A DNA stretch of 64,000 bases from the NCBI RefSeq assembly GCF_011683955.1, contig NZ_JAAQPI010000002.1:719912-783911 (forward strand), written 5' to 3'. The notes beneath the pieces are model-generated. The model was not told the origin of the DNA. It did no database searches and worked only from the letters and a program-made list of their open reading frames with translations. This document shows, piece by piece, positions 50,893-59,517 of this stretch; the first letter of the stretch is position 1, and the number at the start of each line of letters is the position of its first letter. The DNA is from Pseudomaricurvus alkylphenolicus (GTDB lineage: Bacteria > Pseudomonadota > Gammaproteobacteria > Pseudomonadales > Cellvibrionaceae). Both the position numbers and the translations under genes were made by a program.

Positions 50893-52563
50893 ATGGGATG
50901 TAGTATGACCACCATGATAACAACACAACACCGTCTCACCTTAGTCGCTCTGGCGGCTTTGATCTTGACCTCACTGACGCTCCTGTCGGTTCCCGCCCAT
51001 GCTATTGGCCTCGATTACGAAAGTCGCAGCATTTCTCATGCGATTCGCCAGGAACCGCCAGACCTCAATACCACCACCAGTACCGATACCACCAGCAGCA
51101 TGGTCCTGGATCACGTGATGGAAGGGTTGCTGGCCTATGATCGCGACAATAACCTGATCGGAGGTGTGGCCGAGCGCTGGGAGCTGCGTGACGATGGCGC
51201 CACCTTCTGGATTCGCAAAGGTGCCAAATGGAGTGATGGCAGCCAGATTACGGCACACGACTTTGTGTTTGCCTGGCGCAAGGTGCTGGAGCCCGCCAAT
51301 GCTTCCGAGTATGCCTTTATCCTGTTCCCGATTCTCAATGCCCAGGCGATCAATGAGGGCAAGATGCCTTCGCATCAACTGGGTGTTCGGGCGGTGGATG
51401 ATTACACCCTGGAAGTGACCCTGTTCCAACCCTGTCCGTACTTTCTGGGCCTGACGGCGTTCAGTGTGTTGTTTCCGGTAAAGGAGTCTTTTTACCAAAG
51501 CCGCGGTGAGCGCTTTGCTGCTGATGCTGAGGACATGCTCTATAGCGGCCCCTACATCATCACCGAATGGGTACACGGGGCCTCCATTAAAATGGAGAAG
51601 AACCCTCACTACTGGCGCAAGGATGAGATATGGCTGGAGCGAATCGACATTCCTTATATCACCGAAGATGCCAATGCGCGCATGAATCTCTACCGGGACA
51701 ACAATATTGCGCTGGCCGATGAATTGGTAGCCGAGAGCCTGCAGGGCGCACTGCAGGAACGCATGCAGATCAAGACCTTTCTCGATGGCGCGGTGTTTTT
51801 TATCGAATTCAATTTTCGCGACCAACACGTGACTCGCAACCACAATCTGCGCAAAGCGATCCAGTCGGTATTCAACACTGACGATCTGGTTTACAAGGTG
51901 TTGGGAAATCCGGGCAGTTATCCCGCCTACAGTTTGTATCCGCGTTGGATCAAAGGCGTGAACGATCTCTACAAACGGGAGTATCCACCCATCAAACCCC
52001 AGCTCAATGCCGAACGTGGACGCCAATATCTGGAAGCGGCCCGCAAAGAGCTGGGAGTGGATCGGATTCCGCCCCTGACACTGTTGGCGGATGACAGCCC
52101 CAACGGCCAGAAAACGGCGGAGTATCTGCAAACCCTGTTGAAGCAGAACCTGGATCTGGATATTCGTGTGGACGTGCAAATCTTTAAACAGCGCCTGGCA
52201 AAAATGACCGCCGGTCAGTTTGATATGGTGGTCTCAGGGTGGGGGCCGGACTACGACGACCTGCTGACCTATGGCGATCTGTTCCTCAGCCACAATCTCA
52301 ATAATCGCGGCCGCTACAAAAGCGATGAATATGATCGCTGGGTGGGAGTGGCGCAAAGCTCCCTGGATACCCGTGAACGTATGGATGCATTTAATGAACT
52401 GCAAAAAATCATGTTCAGAGACGTGGTGATTGTCCCTTTGTACGAACGCGGCAAAATCTTTGTGCAGCACCCCCGCCTGAAAGGGGTGGTGCGTCGCGCA
52501 GTGGGTGGAGACCCCAACTTCAACTTTGCCACCATTGAGCCACCCGCCGGCACTGCGAGGTAA
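50893..52563 (+). CDS. oppA: Peptide ABC transporter substrate-binding protein (OppA type)
   Basis: 556 residues with a signal peptide ending VPAHA. SBP family 5 features: SHAIRQEPPDLNTTTSTDTT, VMEGLLAYDRDNNLIGGVAE, FWIRKGAKWSDGSQITAHDF, WRKDEIWLERIDIPYITED, and GQFDMVVSGWGPDYDDLLTY, closest to oligopeptide receptors. Start is uncertain: AAGGA is only 2 bases before ATG 50893, while ATG 50905 would be 14 bases from it. First gene of oppABCDF, each later gene following within 17 bases or overlapping. Confidence 0.93.
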   Translation: MGCSMTTMITTQHRLTLVALAALILTSLTLLSVPAHAIGLDYESRSISHAIRQEPPDLNTTTSTDTTSSMVLDHVMEGLLAYDRDNNLIGGVAERWELRDDGATFWIRKGAKWSDGSQITAHDFVFAWRKVLEPANASEYAFILFPILNAQAINEGKMPSHQLGVRAVDDYTLEVTLFQPCPYFLGLTAFSVLFPVKESFYQSRGERFAADAEDMLYSGPYIITEWVHGASIKMEKNPHYWRKDEIWLERIDIPYITEDANARMNLYRDNNIALADELVAESLQGALQERMQIKTFLDGAVFFIEFNFRDQHVTRNHNLRKAIQSVFNTDDLVYKVLGNPGSYPAYSLYPRWIKGVNDLYKREYPPIKPQLNAERGRQYLEAARKELGVDRIPPLTLLADDSPNGQKTAEYLQTLLKQNLDLDIRVDVQIFKQRLAKMTAGQFDMVVSGWGPDYDDLLTYGDLFLSHNLNNRGRYKSDEYDRWVGVAQSSLDTRERMDAFNELQKIMFRDVVIVPLYERGKIFVQHPRLKGVVRRAVGGDPNFNFATIEPPAGTAR

Positions 52564-52568
52564 GGCAC

Positions 52569-53513
52569 ATGATTGAATTTATTCTCAAGCGTCTGTTGTC
52601 AGGTGTGATCACCATCTGGTTTATCGCCACCGCCACCTTTGTGGGGATGCATATGGTACCGGGTGACCCGTTGGCCAATGCCAAAGCCATGAAACCCGAA
52701 ATCCGACGTAATATTGAAGCCCGCTACGGGCTCGATAAACCCGTATGGCACCAATACGGAATTTTTATGGGCAATATGCTCAAAGGTGATTTCGGTATCT
52801 CGTTCACACAAAAAAATCGCCATGTGAATGACATTATCCGCGAGCATTTTCCCGTCTCCGCCCTGTTAGGTGTGATGGCCCTGGTTATCGCCACTGCGGG
52901 CGGGATTGTCTGGGGTGCATTGACGGCGGTTTACCGGGATCGATGGCCCGATGGCGTAATCATGTTCCTGGTGGTGATCGCGGTTTCAGTACCGAGTTTT
53001 GTGTTCGCCATGCTGGGGCAATTGGGCATTCTGGCGTTTAACGATCTGGTCGGCGCGTCGTTGTTGCCGGTGGCGGGTTGGGGGACGTTCAGTCATATGC
53101 TGGTGCCGGCATTGGTGCTGGGGCTCGGCACCATGGCCTACCTCACTCGTCTGATGCGCTCGTCCATGCTGGAAGTGACCAGCGCCGATTACATTCGCAC
53201 GGCCCGCGCCAAAGGGGTATCGCCATTGCGTATCTTCTTTAAGCACCAATTACGCAATGCGATTTTGCCTGTCATAACCGTATTGGGGCCATCCATTGCC
53301 GCGATCACCACCGGCGGCTTTGTGGTTGAACTGGTGTTCGCGATTCCCGGATTGGGGCGCTACTTTGTGCAAGCCGTGCAGCAATTGGATTACACCGTGA
53401 TCATGGGCACCACCGTATTCTACGGTGCATTTTTGGTGGTGATGGTGCTAGTGGTCGACATCCTCTATGGCTTTATTGATCCGCGTATCCGGGTCGCCAA
53501 GAGTGCAGCCTAG
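52569..53513 (+). CDS. oppB: Peptide ABC transporter permease (OppB type)
   Basis: 314 residues. N-terminal MIEFILKRLLSGVITIWFIA, first periplasmic loop with VPGDPLANAKAM and PEIRRNIEARYGLDKPVWHQ, five further membrane segments, and the EAA loop YIRTARAKGVSPLRIFFKHQ with LRNAILPVITVLGP. It forms half of the membrane channel with OppC. It starts 5 bases after oppA. Confidence 0.95.
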   Translation: MIEFILKRLLSGVITIWFIATATFVGMHMVPGDPLANAKAMKPEIRRNIEARYGLDKPVWHQYGIFMGNMLKGDFGISFTQKNRHVNDIIREHFPVSALLGVMALVIATAGGIVWGALTAVYRDRWPDGVIMFLVVIAVSVPSFVFAMLGQLGILAFNDLVGASLLPVAGWGTFSHMLVPALVLGLGTMAYLTRLMRSSMLEVTSADYIRTARAKGVSPLRIFFKHQLRNAILPVITVLGPSIAAITTGGFVVELVFAIPGLGRYFVQAVQQLDYTVIMGTTVFYGAFLVVMVLVVDILYGFIDPRIRVAKSAA

Positions 53514-53529
53514 GGAGTGACAACAGACC

Positions 53530-54921
53530 ATGAATAACCCCGTGACCTTTTCCAGTACCGATTTCGAACCCCTGCAGCGAGGCGACCAGGCAGACGTTCT
53601 GGTGCGCCCCTCCTTGTCTTACTGGCAGGATGCCTGGCGGCGGCTCAAACGCAATCGTCGAGCTATCTGTTCGCTGTATTTGATTGTCGGCCTGCTGGTG
53701 TTTTCCTTTGTGCTGCCTCTGGTGGCGGACTTTGATCCCGTCAGTCAGGACCTGACTCAGATTTCCCAGGGCCCCAGTCTCGGCCGCAAGTCTCTGGTGG
53801 TGAATACCACACCCTGGCAAGGCATCTACGCCGACCATGCCGCCCATACAGGGCCACTGTCGCCCGTTACCGGTCTGCAACTCTACGGTGAGGCGCACAC
53901 CGAGTCAGTTCGGTTGGCATGGCAACCGGTGCCGGGGGCGGTCGGCTATCGGGTGTTTCGTCATCTTCTGCGTCCGTCCGGTCCCACGGACCTGGGGCTG
54001 CCGCTGGGGGAAACTGAACAACTGAATCAGGTTTTCTTTGAGGACCGATTAAAGCTGGAGCCAAGCAAGTACTATTACTCGGTGCAAGCCTATTCAGCCG
54101 GCGGAGACGTTTCCGATTACGCCACTCTGCGTGTCACACCTCGCCACGCCATCGGCGTCGGATCTGCCGTTCAGCGTGGACTTATCTCCTCACAAAACCC
54201 GGAGACGTTTGTCGGGGAAGAGGTAGAGCTGAAGCGTCATTTGCTGGGAACGGATTATCTCGGTCGAGATATGTTGGCTCGTCTGATTTACGGCGGCCAA
54301 ACGTCGCTCTACATCGGTATTGTTGCGCCCTTGCTATTTGTCATTATCGGCGTCATCTACGGTGGGCTGGCCGGCTACCTGGGTGGTCGCGTTGACGAAG
54401 TGATGATGCGTTTTGCCGACTTTGTGATTGCACTGCCGTTCCTGTTGTTTATGATTCTGTTCCGCGTCGCCATGGGTATCGGACCCGGCGAAAGCGGCAT
54501 CACTCCGATGCTGATTGCACTGGTGGTGTTAAGTTGGCCGGCCACGGCCCGCCTGGTGAGAGGGCAGGTACTGCAACTGCGAGAACAACCCTTTGTGGAA
54601 GCGGCGCAGTTAATGGGTGGCAGCTCTCACTATCTGATCTGGCGACATATGTTGCCGAATGTGATGGGTGTGGTGCTGGTCTCGCTGACCTTTTCCATTC
54701 CCACGGCGATTTTTACCGAGGCATTCCTGTCCTTTATTGGCATGGGGGTGGCGCCGCCAACGCCCAGTTGGGGAGCCAACTGCAACGAGGGCGTCAAGTC
54801 ATTCCTCAGTCATCCCCATGAGTTGCTGTTCCCGGCTTTGCTGATCAGCATTACGGTGCTGGCCTTTAACCTTCTGGGTGATGGTTTGCGCGATGCCCTC
54901 GATGCGAAAATGAAGGGTTAA
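53530..54921 (+). CDS. oppC: Peptide ABC transporter permease (OppC type) with periplasmic FN3 insertion
   Basis: 463 residues, about 150 longer than usual OppC. N-terminal cytoplasmic stretch and first membrane helix about 45-66 (CSLYLIVGLLVFSFVLPLVA) are normal. Then residues about 110-205 form a fibronectin type III-like domain: VRLAWQPVPGAVGYRVFRHL, KLEPSKYYYSVQAYSAGGDV, YATLRVTP. The standard part resumes with HLLGTDYLGRDMLARLIYGG (about 237), several membrane helices, and the EAA loop FVEAAQLMGGSSHYLIWRHM. The insertion is in the large periplasmic loop, where it could contact the binding protein or cell wall. Stop overlaps the oppD start by one base. Confidence 0.94.
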   Translation: MNNPVTFSSTDFEPLQRGDQADVLVRPSLSYWQDAWRRLKRNRRAICSLYLIVGLLVFSFVLPLVADFDPVSQDLTQISQGPSLGRKSLVVNTTPWQGIYADHAAHTGPLSPVTGLQLYGEAHTESVRLAWQPVPGAVGYRVFRHLLRPSGPTDLGLPLGETEQLNQVFFEDRLKLEPSKYYYSVQAYSAGGDVSDYATLRVTPRHAIGVGSAVQRGLISSQNPETFVGEEVELKRHLLGTDYLGRDMLARLIYGGQTSLYIGIVAPLLFVIIGVIYGGLAGYLGGRVDEVMMRFADFVIALPFLLFMILFRVAMGIGPGESGITPMLIALVVLSWPATARLVRGQVLQLREQPFVEAAQLMGGSSHYLIWRHMLPNVMGVVLVSLTFSIPTAIFTEAFLSFIGMGVAPPTPSWGANCNEGVKSFLSHPHELLFPALLISITVLAFNLLGDGLRDALDAKMKG

Positions 54922-55979
54922 TGGACATGAGTGACAACAACATCATTGAACAGCATAAGGCGCCGGCGTTGGACGTCCGCGATCTTCAGGTGGAGTTTGA
55001 CGCTCAGGGCGGCGTGGTAAAAGCCGTACGAGGAGTCTCCTTTTCGGTAAACCCTGGAGAAACGTTGGGCATCGTCGGTGAGTCCGGCTGTGGTAAATCG
55101 GTGACCATGATGAGTGTGATGGGGCTGATTCCCATGCCCCCCGGTCGTATCGTTGGTGGCTCGGCCAAACTCAATGGCCGTGAACTGTTAGGTTTGCCGC
55201 TGCGTGAGCTTAACAACATCCGCGGTGCCGAGATCGGCATGGTATTCCAGGACCCCATGAGCGCGCTGAATCCAACTATGCGTATCGGTGAGCAGATTGC
55301 CGAAACCCTGATGATCCACCGTGGCATTGGCAAGACTGAGGCGCTGAAACGTGCGGTGGAATTGCTTGAACGCACCAAAATTCCCGAAGCGGCCAAACGG
55401 GCGCGCCAATACCCGTTCGAATTTTCCGGCGGCATGTTGCAGCGAGCGGTCATCGCCATGAGTCTGGCCTGCAATCCTTCAGTGCTGATCGCCGATGAAC
55501 CCACGACGGCTTTGGATGTGACTATCCAGAACCAGGTGCTGGAATTAATGCGCGAAATCCAGCGCGAAGAAGGTATGGCCATTGTTTTGATCACCCACGA
55601 CCTCGGAGTGGTAGCTCGCATGGCGGATCATGTAACGGTGATGTATGCCGGCCAGGTGGTCGAGAGCGGCACGGTGGACGATATTTTTTATCGCAGTGCC
55701 CATCCTTACACCCTGGGATTAAAAGAAGCGATGCCATCGGCGGAAATGCATGTGGAACAAAAGCTCACGGCAATTGCCGGCAGCCCACCGGATCTGTTTG
55801 CACCGCCGGCCGGTTGTGGTTACTGCAATCGTTGCAATCATGCGTTAAATATCTGCGACAAGCTCGGGCCGGAGTTGATTGCCGTTGGCGAAGGACACCA
55901 CTCGCGTTGCTGGTTACAGCATGCGCAGGCCAAGCGGGAAGTGGCGGAGCTGTATCAGGGGAGTAAGCGCGCGTGTTAA
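54921..55979 (+). CDS. oppD: Peptide ABC transporter ATPase (OppD type)
   Basis: 352 residues. Walker A GESGCGKSV in TLGIVGESGCGKSVTMMSVM, Q-loop VFQDPMSALNPTMRIGEQI, signature FSGGMLQRAVIAMSLACNPS, Walker B LIADEPTTALDVTIQ, and C-terminal cysteine cluster CGYCNRCNHALNICDKLGPE typical of the OppD extension. Starts at the TAATG overlap with oppC; ATG 54927 is an alternative. Confidence 0.96.
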   Translation: MDMSDNNIIEQHKAPALDVRDLQVEFDAQGGVVKAVRGVSFSVNPGETLGIVGESGCGKSVTMMSVMGLIPMPPGRIVGGSAKLNGRELLGLPLRELNNIRGAEIGMVFQDPMSALNPTMRIGEQIAETLMIHRGIGKTEALKRAVELLERTKIPEAAKRARQYPFEFSGGMLQRAVIAMSLACNPSVLIADEPTTALDVTIQNQVLELMREIQREEGMAIVLITHDLGVVARMADHVTVMYAGQVVESGTVDDIFYRSAHPYTLGLKEAMPSAEMHVEQKLTAIAGSPPDLFAPPAGCGYCNRCNHALNICDKLGPELIAVGEGHHSRCWLQHAQAKREVAELYQGSKRAC

Positions 55980-56923
55980 TGCAGATCAAAAACCTTCAAA
56001 AGCGTTTTCATATAGGGCGCAGTCAAACGCTGCACGCCGTGGATGGCGTGAGTCTGGATATCGCGGAAAATTCCATTGTCGGTCTGGTTGGAGAGAGTGG
56101 CTCCGGCAAGTCCACATTGGGCAAAACCCTGGTGGGCTTGCACGATAAATCCGGCGGCGATGTGTATTATCGTGGCGATCGATTGCCGGACAGATATAAG
56201 TCCGCGGACTACCGTCGCTACAGCAAAAACATACAGATGATCTTTCAGGACCCCTACGCCTCATTAAACCCACGTATGACCATTGAGGAAATCCTGACCG
56301 AACCTCTGCGTTTGCAGCACCAGGGCGACAGCAAAAGCAACCGGGAACTGGCCGCCAGCTGGCTGCAAAAAGTCAATCTGCATGCAGCTCATTTGGGGCG
56401 TTATCCCCATGAGTTTTCGGGGGGGCAACGCCAGCGCATTGGTATTGCCAGGGCCTTGATTACCGAACCCGATTTTGTGGTTTGCGACGAACCCATTTCG
56501 GCACTGGATGTGTCTGTGCAGGCCCAGGTGATCAACCTGCTCGGTGAACTGCAGGATACCATGGGCCTGACGCTGCTGTTTATCGCCCACGATTTGTCCA
56601 TGGTGCGCTACATTTCGGACGAAATGGTGGTGATGTATCTGGGCTCTGTGGTGGAGCAAGGTCCGTCCGACGACGTCTTTTTTACCCCCAAGCACCCTTA
56701 TTCCCAGGCACTGACCAAGGCTAACCCCCTGGCAGATCCCAAGCAGGAAAAGCAGCGCAGCCATGATTTGATCAAGGGAGAAGTGCCATCACCGGTCAAC
56801 CTGCCTCCCGGTTGTCGTTTCGTGGGGCGCTGCCCGAAAGCGAGTGAGCGTTGTCACAGCGAGAGGCCACTTCTGCAACCGGTAGGGCGTGATCACTTGG
56901 TTGCCTGCCACCTTTACGACTAA
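55979..56923 (+). CDS. oppF: Peptide ABC transporter ATPase (OppF type)
   Basis: 314 residues from ATG 55979 in a TAATG overlap with oppD; a GTG at 55973 is less likely. Walker A GESGSGKSTLGKTLVGLHDK, Q-loop IFQDPYASLNPRMTIEEIL, signature EFSGGQRQRIGIARALITEP, Walker B FVVCDEPISALDVSVQAQV, C-terminal oligopeptide domain with GCRFVGRCPKASERCHSERP. It completes the transporter. A GST gene follows after 15 bases. Confidence 0.96.
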   Translation: MQIKNLQKRFHIGRSQTLHAVDGVSLDIAENSIVGLVGESGSGKSTLGKTLVGLHDKSGGDVYYRGDRLPDRYKSADYRRYSKNIQMIFQDPYASLNPRMTIEEILTEPLRLQHQGDSKSNRELAASWLQKVNLHAAHLGRYPHEFSGGQRQRIGIARALITEPDFVVCDEPISALDVSVQAQVINLLGELQDTMGLTLLFIAHDLSMVRYISDEMVVMYLGSVVEQGPSDDVFFTPKHPYSQALTKANPLADPKQEKQRSHDLIKGEVPSPVNLPPGCRFVGRCPKASERCHSERPLLQPVGRDHLVACHLYD

Positions 56924-56938
56924 TTCGGAGACACTTAC

Positions 56939-57592
56939 ATGGATCAGTTAACCCTAATTATTGGTAACAAAAACTACTCCAGCTGGTCATTGCGAGCCTG
57001 GCTGTACCTCGCAGTAAACGACATCGCATTCGAAGAAATCCGCTTGCCACTGGATACGCCGGAATTCCACGAACGCATCAAAAGTCTTTCTCCCACTCGC
57101 TGTGTGCCGGCTTTGCACCACGGCGAAGTTCGGGTGTGGGACTCCCTGGCTATCATTGAATATATTGAGCGGCAGTTTTCGCCGGCTGTCAGTTGGCCGC
57201 AGGACCCAGTCGACAAGGCCACCGCGCTTTCCGCTGTTATGGAAATGCATGCCGGGTTTCTGGAGTTGCGTAATCATTACCCCATGAACTGCCGTAAACC
57301 TCCCTTTTCTGCGCCCTTGAGGGGTGGTGTGCAAAAGGATCTTGACAGGCTGGACGAACTTTGGAGCCAAAGCCTGATTCGTTCCGGTGGCCCGGCTTTG
57401 TTTGGTGAACTGAGTATTGCAGACGTTTACTTTGCGCCGGTGGTGTTCAGACTGCATACCTACCGCTTGCCGGTATCACCCATCTGTCGCGACTATGTGG
57501 AATGGATGCTGGAACTGCCACAAATGCAACATTGGAAAGCGGCCGGTGAACAGGAAGTGGAAGTAGTTGAAATTGACGAGTGGAAAGATTGA
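56939..57592 (+). CDS. Glutathione S-transferase family protein
   Basis: 217 residues. N-terminal thioredoxin-like domain: TLIIGNKNYSSWSLRAWLYL (Ser as the likely activating residue), RCVPALHHGEVRVWDSLAII (cis-Pro and glutathione Ser), then a helical C-terminal domain with ALFGELSIADVYFAPVVFRL. Substrate unknown. It follows oppF by 15 bases and precedes the M2 peptidase gene by 5, so it may be translated from the same message as the opp genes. Confidence 0.92.
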   Translation: MDQLTLIIGNKNYSSWSLRAWLYLAVNDIAFEEIRLPLDTPEFHERIKSLSPTRCVPALHHGEVRVWDSLAIIEYIERQFSPAVSWPQDPVDKATALSAVMEMHAGFLELRNHYPMNCRKPPFSAPLRGGVQKDLDRLDELWSQSLIRSGGPALFGELSIADVYFAPVVFRLHTYRLPVSPICRDYVEWMLELPQMQHWKAAGEQEVEVVEIDEWKD

Positions 57593-57597
57593 ACGAT

Positions 57598-59472
57598 ATG
57601 AAAAAGTGGACACTGTTAACCCTGCCCCTGATTCTGGGGGGGTGTCTGAATGTTTCCGTTGAAACGTTTGAAGCGCCTCAGCAGTCTTCAGCACAACAGC
57701 TGTCGCGAATCAAAGCCGTCACCTCCGCTGATGCCCGAGCCTTTGTCGAGCAGGCGGAGCAGGAGCTGGAAACCGCAGCAGAGTATGTAGGACACGCCGC
57801 CTGGCTTTCCTCCACCTACATCAACAGCGACAGTCAATTTGTTTCCGGTAAAGCGTTTCAGGAATACAGCCTTTTATCCGTCAAGTTCGCCAAGCAGGCT
57901 GCGCTTTATGACCACCTGGATTTGGACTCAACGCTTCGACGTAAACTGCAGCGATTAAAAATGGAGCTCAGCTTTCCCGCGCCTGATGACAAAGCGCTGG
58001 CGGGTGAACTCGCTGATCTGGGTTTGCAGATGGAGTCCATGTATGGTTCTGGAGAATACTGCAATGACGACCGCTGCTTCAGCCTGGAGGACATGACGCA
58101 AATCATGGCCGAAAGTCGAGATGCCGGCTTTCTGCAAGAAATCTGGCAGGGATGGCGTCAGGTATCGCCGCCTATGCGAGATCTCTATCAGCGTCAGGTC
58201 CAGATCGCGACAGACGGCGCTCGCGAGCTGGGTTACGACAATCTCAGTGACCTCTGGCGTTCAAAGTATGACATGACACCGCAGGAGTTTTCCGCCGATG
58301 TGGATGCGCAATGGGACAAAGTCAAACCTCTCTATGAAGCCTTGCAATGCCATGTGCGAGCTGAATTGAAAGACCACTACGGCAATGACGTGGTGCCGGA
58401 CTCCGGCAAAATTCCCGCGCACTTGCTGGGCAATATGTGGGCGCAAACTTGGGGCAATGTCTACGATCTGGTTAAGCCTGAAGGACACGAACAGAGCTAT
58501 GACCTGGACCAGCTGATCCTGGATTCCGGCATGGATGAAATGGGGATGGTCAGAACCGGTGAAAAGTTTTTTACCTCGCTCGGCTTTGAACCCCTGCCGC
58601 AGAGTTTCTGGGAACGTTCACAATTTCTCAAACCCAGGGATCGGGAGGTCGTTTGTCATGCCAGTGCCTGGAACGTGGATAATGTCGACGATCTTCGCAT
58701 CAAAATGTGTATCCAGAAAAACGCCGAAGATTTTCAGACCATTCACCACGAATTGGGCCACAACTTTTACCAACGCGCATACAACAAGCAATCTTATCTG
58801 TTTAAGGCAAGCGCCAATGATGGCTTCCACGAGGCGCTTGGCGATACTGTCGCGCTGTCCATGACTCCAAGTTACCTGGTGGAGTTGGGGTTGTTAGAGC
58901 AAGAGCCACCGGTGGAGGAAGACCTGGGTTATCTGATGAAAATGGCGTTGAATAAAATCGCTTTTTTACCCTTTGGATTATTGGTCGACAAATGGCGCTG
59001 GCAGGTATTTAGTGGTGAGCTGAAACCCGAAGACTATAACAAGGGTTGGTGGCAACTGCGGCAACGCTACCAGGGTATCAGTGCACCGGTGGCACGGAGC
59101 GAAGCCGACTTTGACCCGGGTGCCAAATATCACATCCCGGGCAATACCCCCTATGCCCGTTACTTCCTGGCTTTTATCCAGCAGTTTCAATTCCATCGTG
59201 CCCTCTGTGAGGACATGGGCTATGAGGGGCCCCTGCACCGCTGTTCCATTTACAACAACAGGCAGGCGGGTGAGAAACTTCAGTCTATGATGACCCTGGG
59301 CGCCAGCCAGCCCTGGCCTGACGCCATGGAAGCCCTGACCGGGCAACGGCAATTGGATGCGACGGCCATCATCGATTACTTTGCACCGCTGATGGCTTGG
59401 CTGGAAGAAAAGAACCAGGGCCGCCAGTGTGGCTGGAGTGCTGACAGCAAGCTAATGGCGGAGTCTTCTTAA
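57598..59472 (+). CDS. M2 family (ACE-like) peptidyl-dipeptidase, lipoprotein
   Basis: 624 residues from ATG 57598, which gives a lipoprotein signal (MKKWTLLTLPLILGGC). M2 metallopeptidase landmarks: LWRSKYDMTPQEFSADVDAQ, HLLGNMWAQTWGNVYDLVKP, zinc motif HHELGHNFYQRAY (HExxH at 384-388) with the third ligand Glu in GFHEALGDTVALS, and YQGISAPVARSEADFDPGAK. It removes dipeptides from peptide C-termini, probably in the periplasm, which fits next to a peptide importer. Bacterial ACE homologues of this length are full-size single-domain enzymes. Confidence 0.94.
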   Translation: MKKWTLLTLPLILGGCLNVSVETFEAPQQSSAQQLSRIKAVTSADARAFVEQAEQELETAAEYVGHAAWLSSTYINSDSQFVSGKAFQEYSLLSVKFAKQAALYDHLDLDSTLRRKLQRLKMELSFPAPDDKALAGELADLGLQMESMYGSGEYCNDDRCFSLEDMTQIMAESRDAGFLQEIWQGWRQVSPPMRDLYQRQVQIATDGARELGYDNLSDLWRSKYDMTPQEFSADVDAQWDKVKPLYEALQCHVRAELKDHYGNDVVPDSGKIPAHLLGNMWAQTWGNVYDLVKPEGHEQSYDLDQLILDSGMDEMGMVRTGEKFFTSLGFEPLPQSFWERSQFLKPRDREVVCHASAWNVDNVDDLRIKMCIQKNAEDFQTIHHELGHNFYQRAYNKQSYLFKASANDGFHEALGDTVALSMTPSYLVELGLLEQEPPVEEDLGYLMKMALNKIAFLPFGLLVDKWRWQVFSGELKPEDYNKGWWQLRQRYQGISAPVARSEADFDPGAKYHIPGNTPYARYFLAFIQQFQFHRALCEDMGYEGPLHRCSIYNNRQAGEKLQSMMTLGASQPWPDAMEALTGQRQLDATAIIDYFAPLMAWLEEKNQGRQCGWSADSKLMAESS

Positions 59473-59517
59473 CAGCTTGTGGATTCTGTCGACACCTCCC
59501 TGTGCCGGCAGGAGTTC

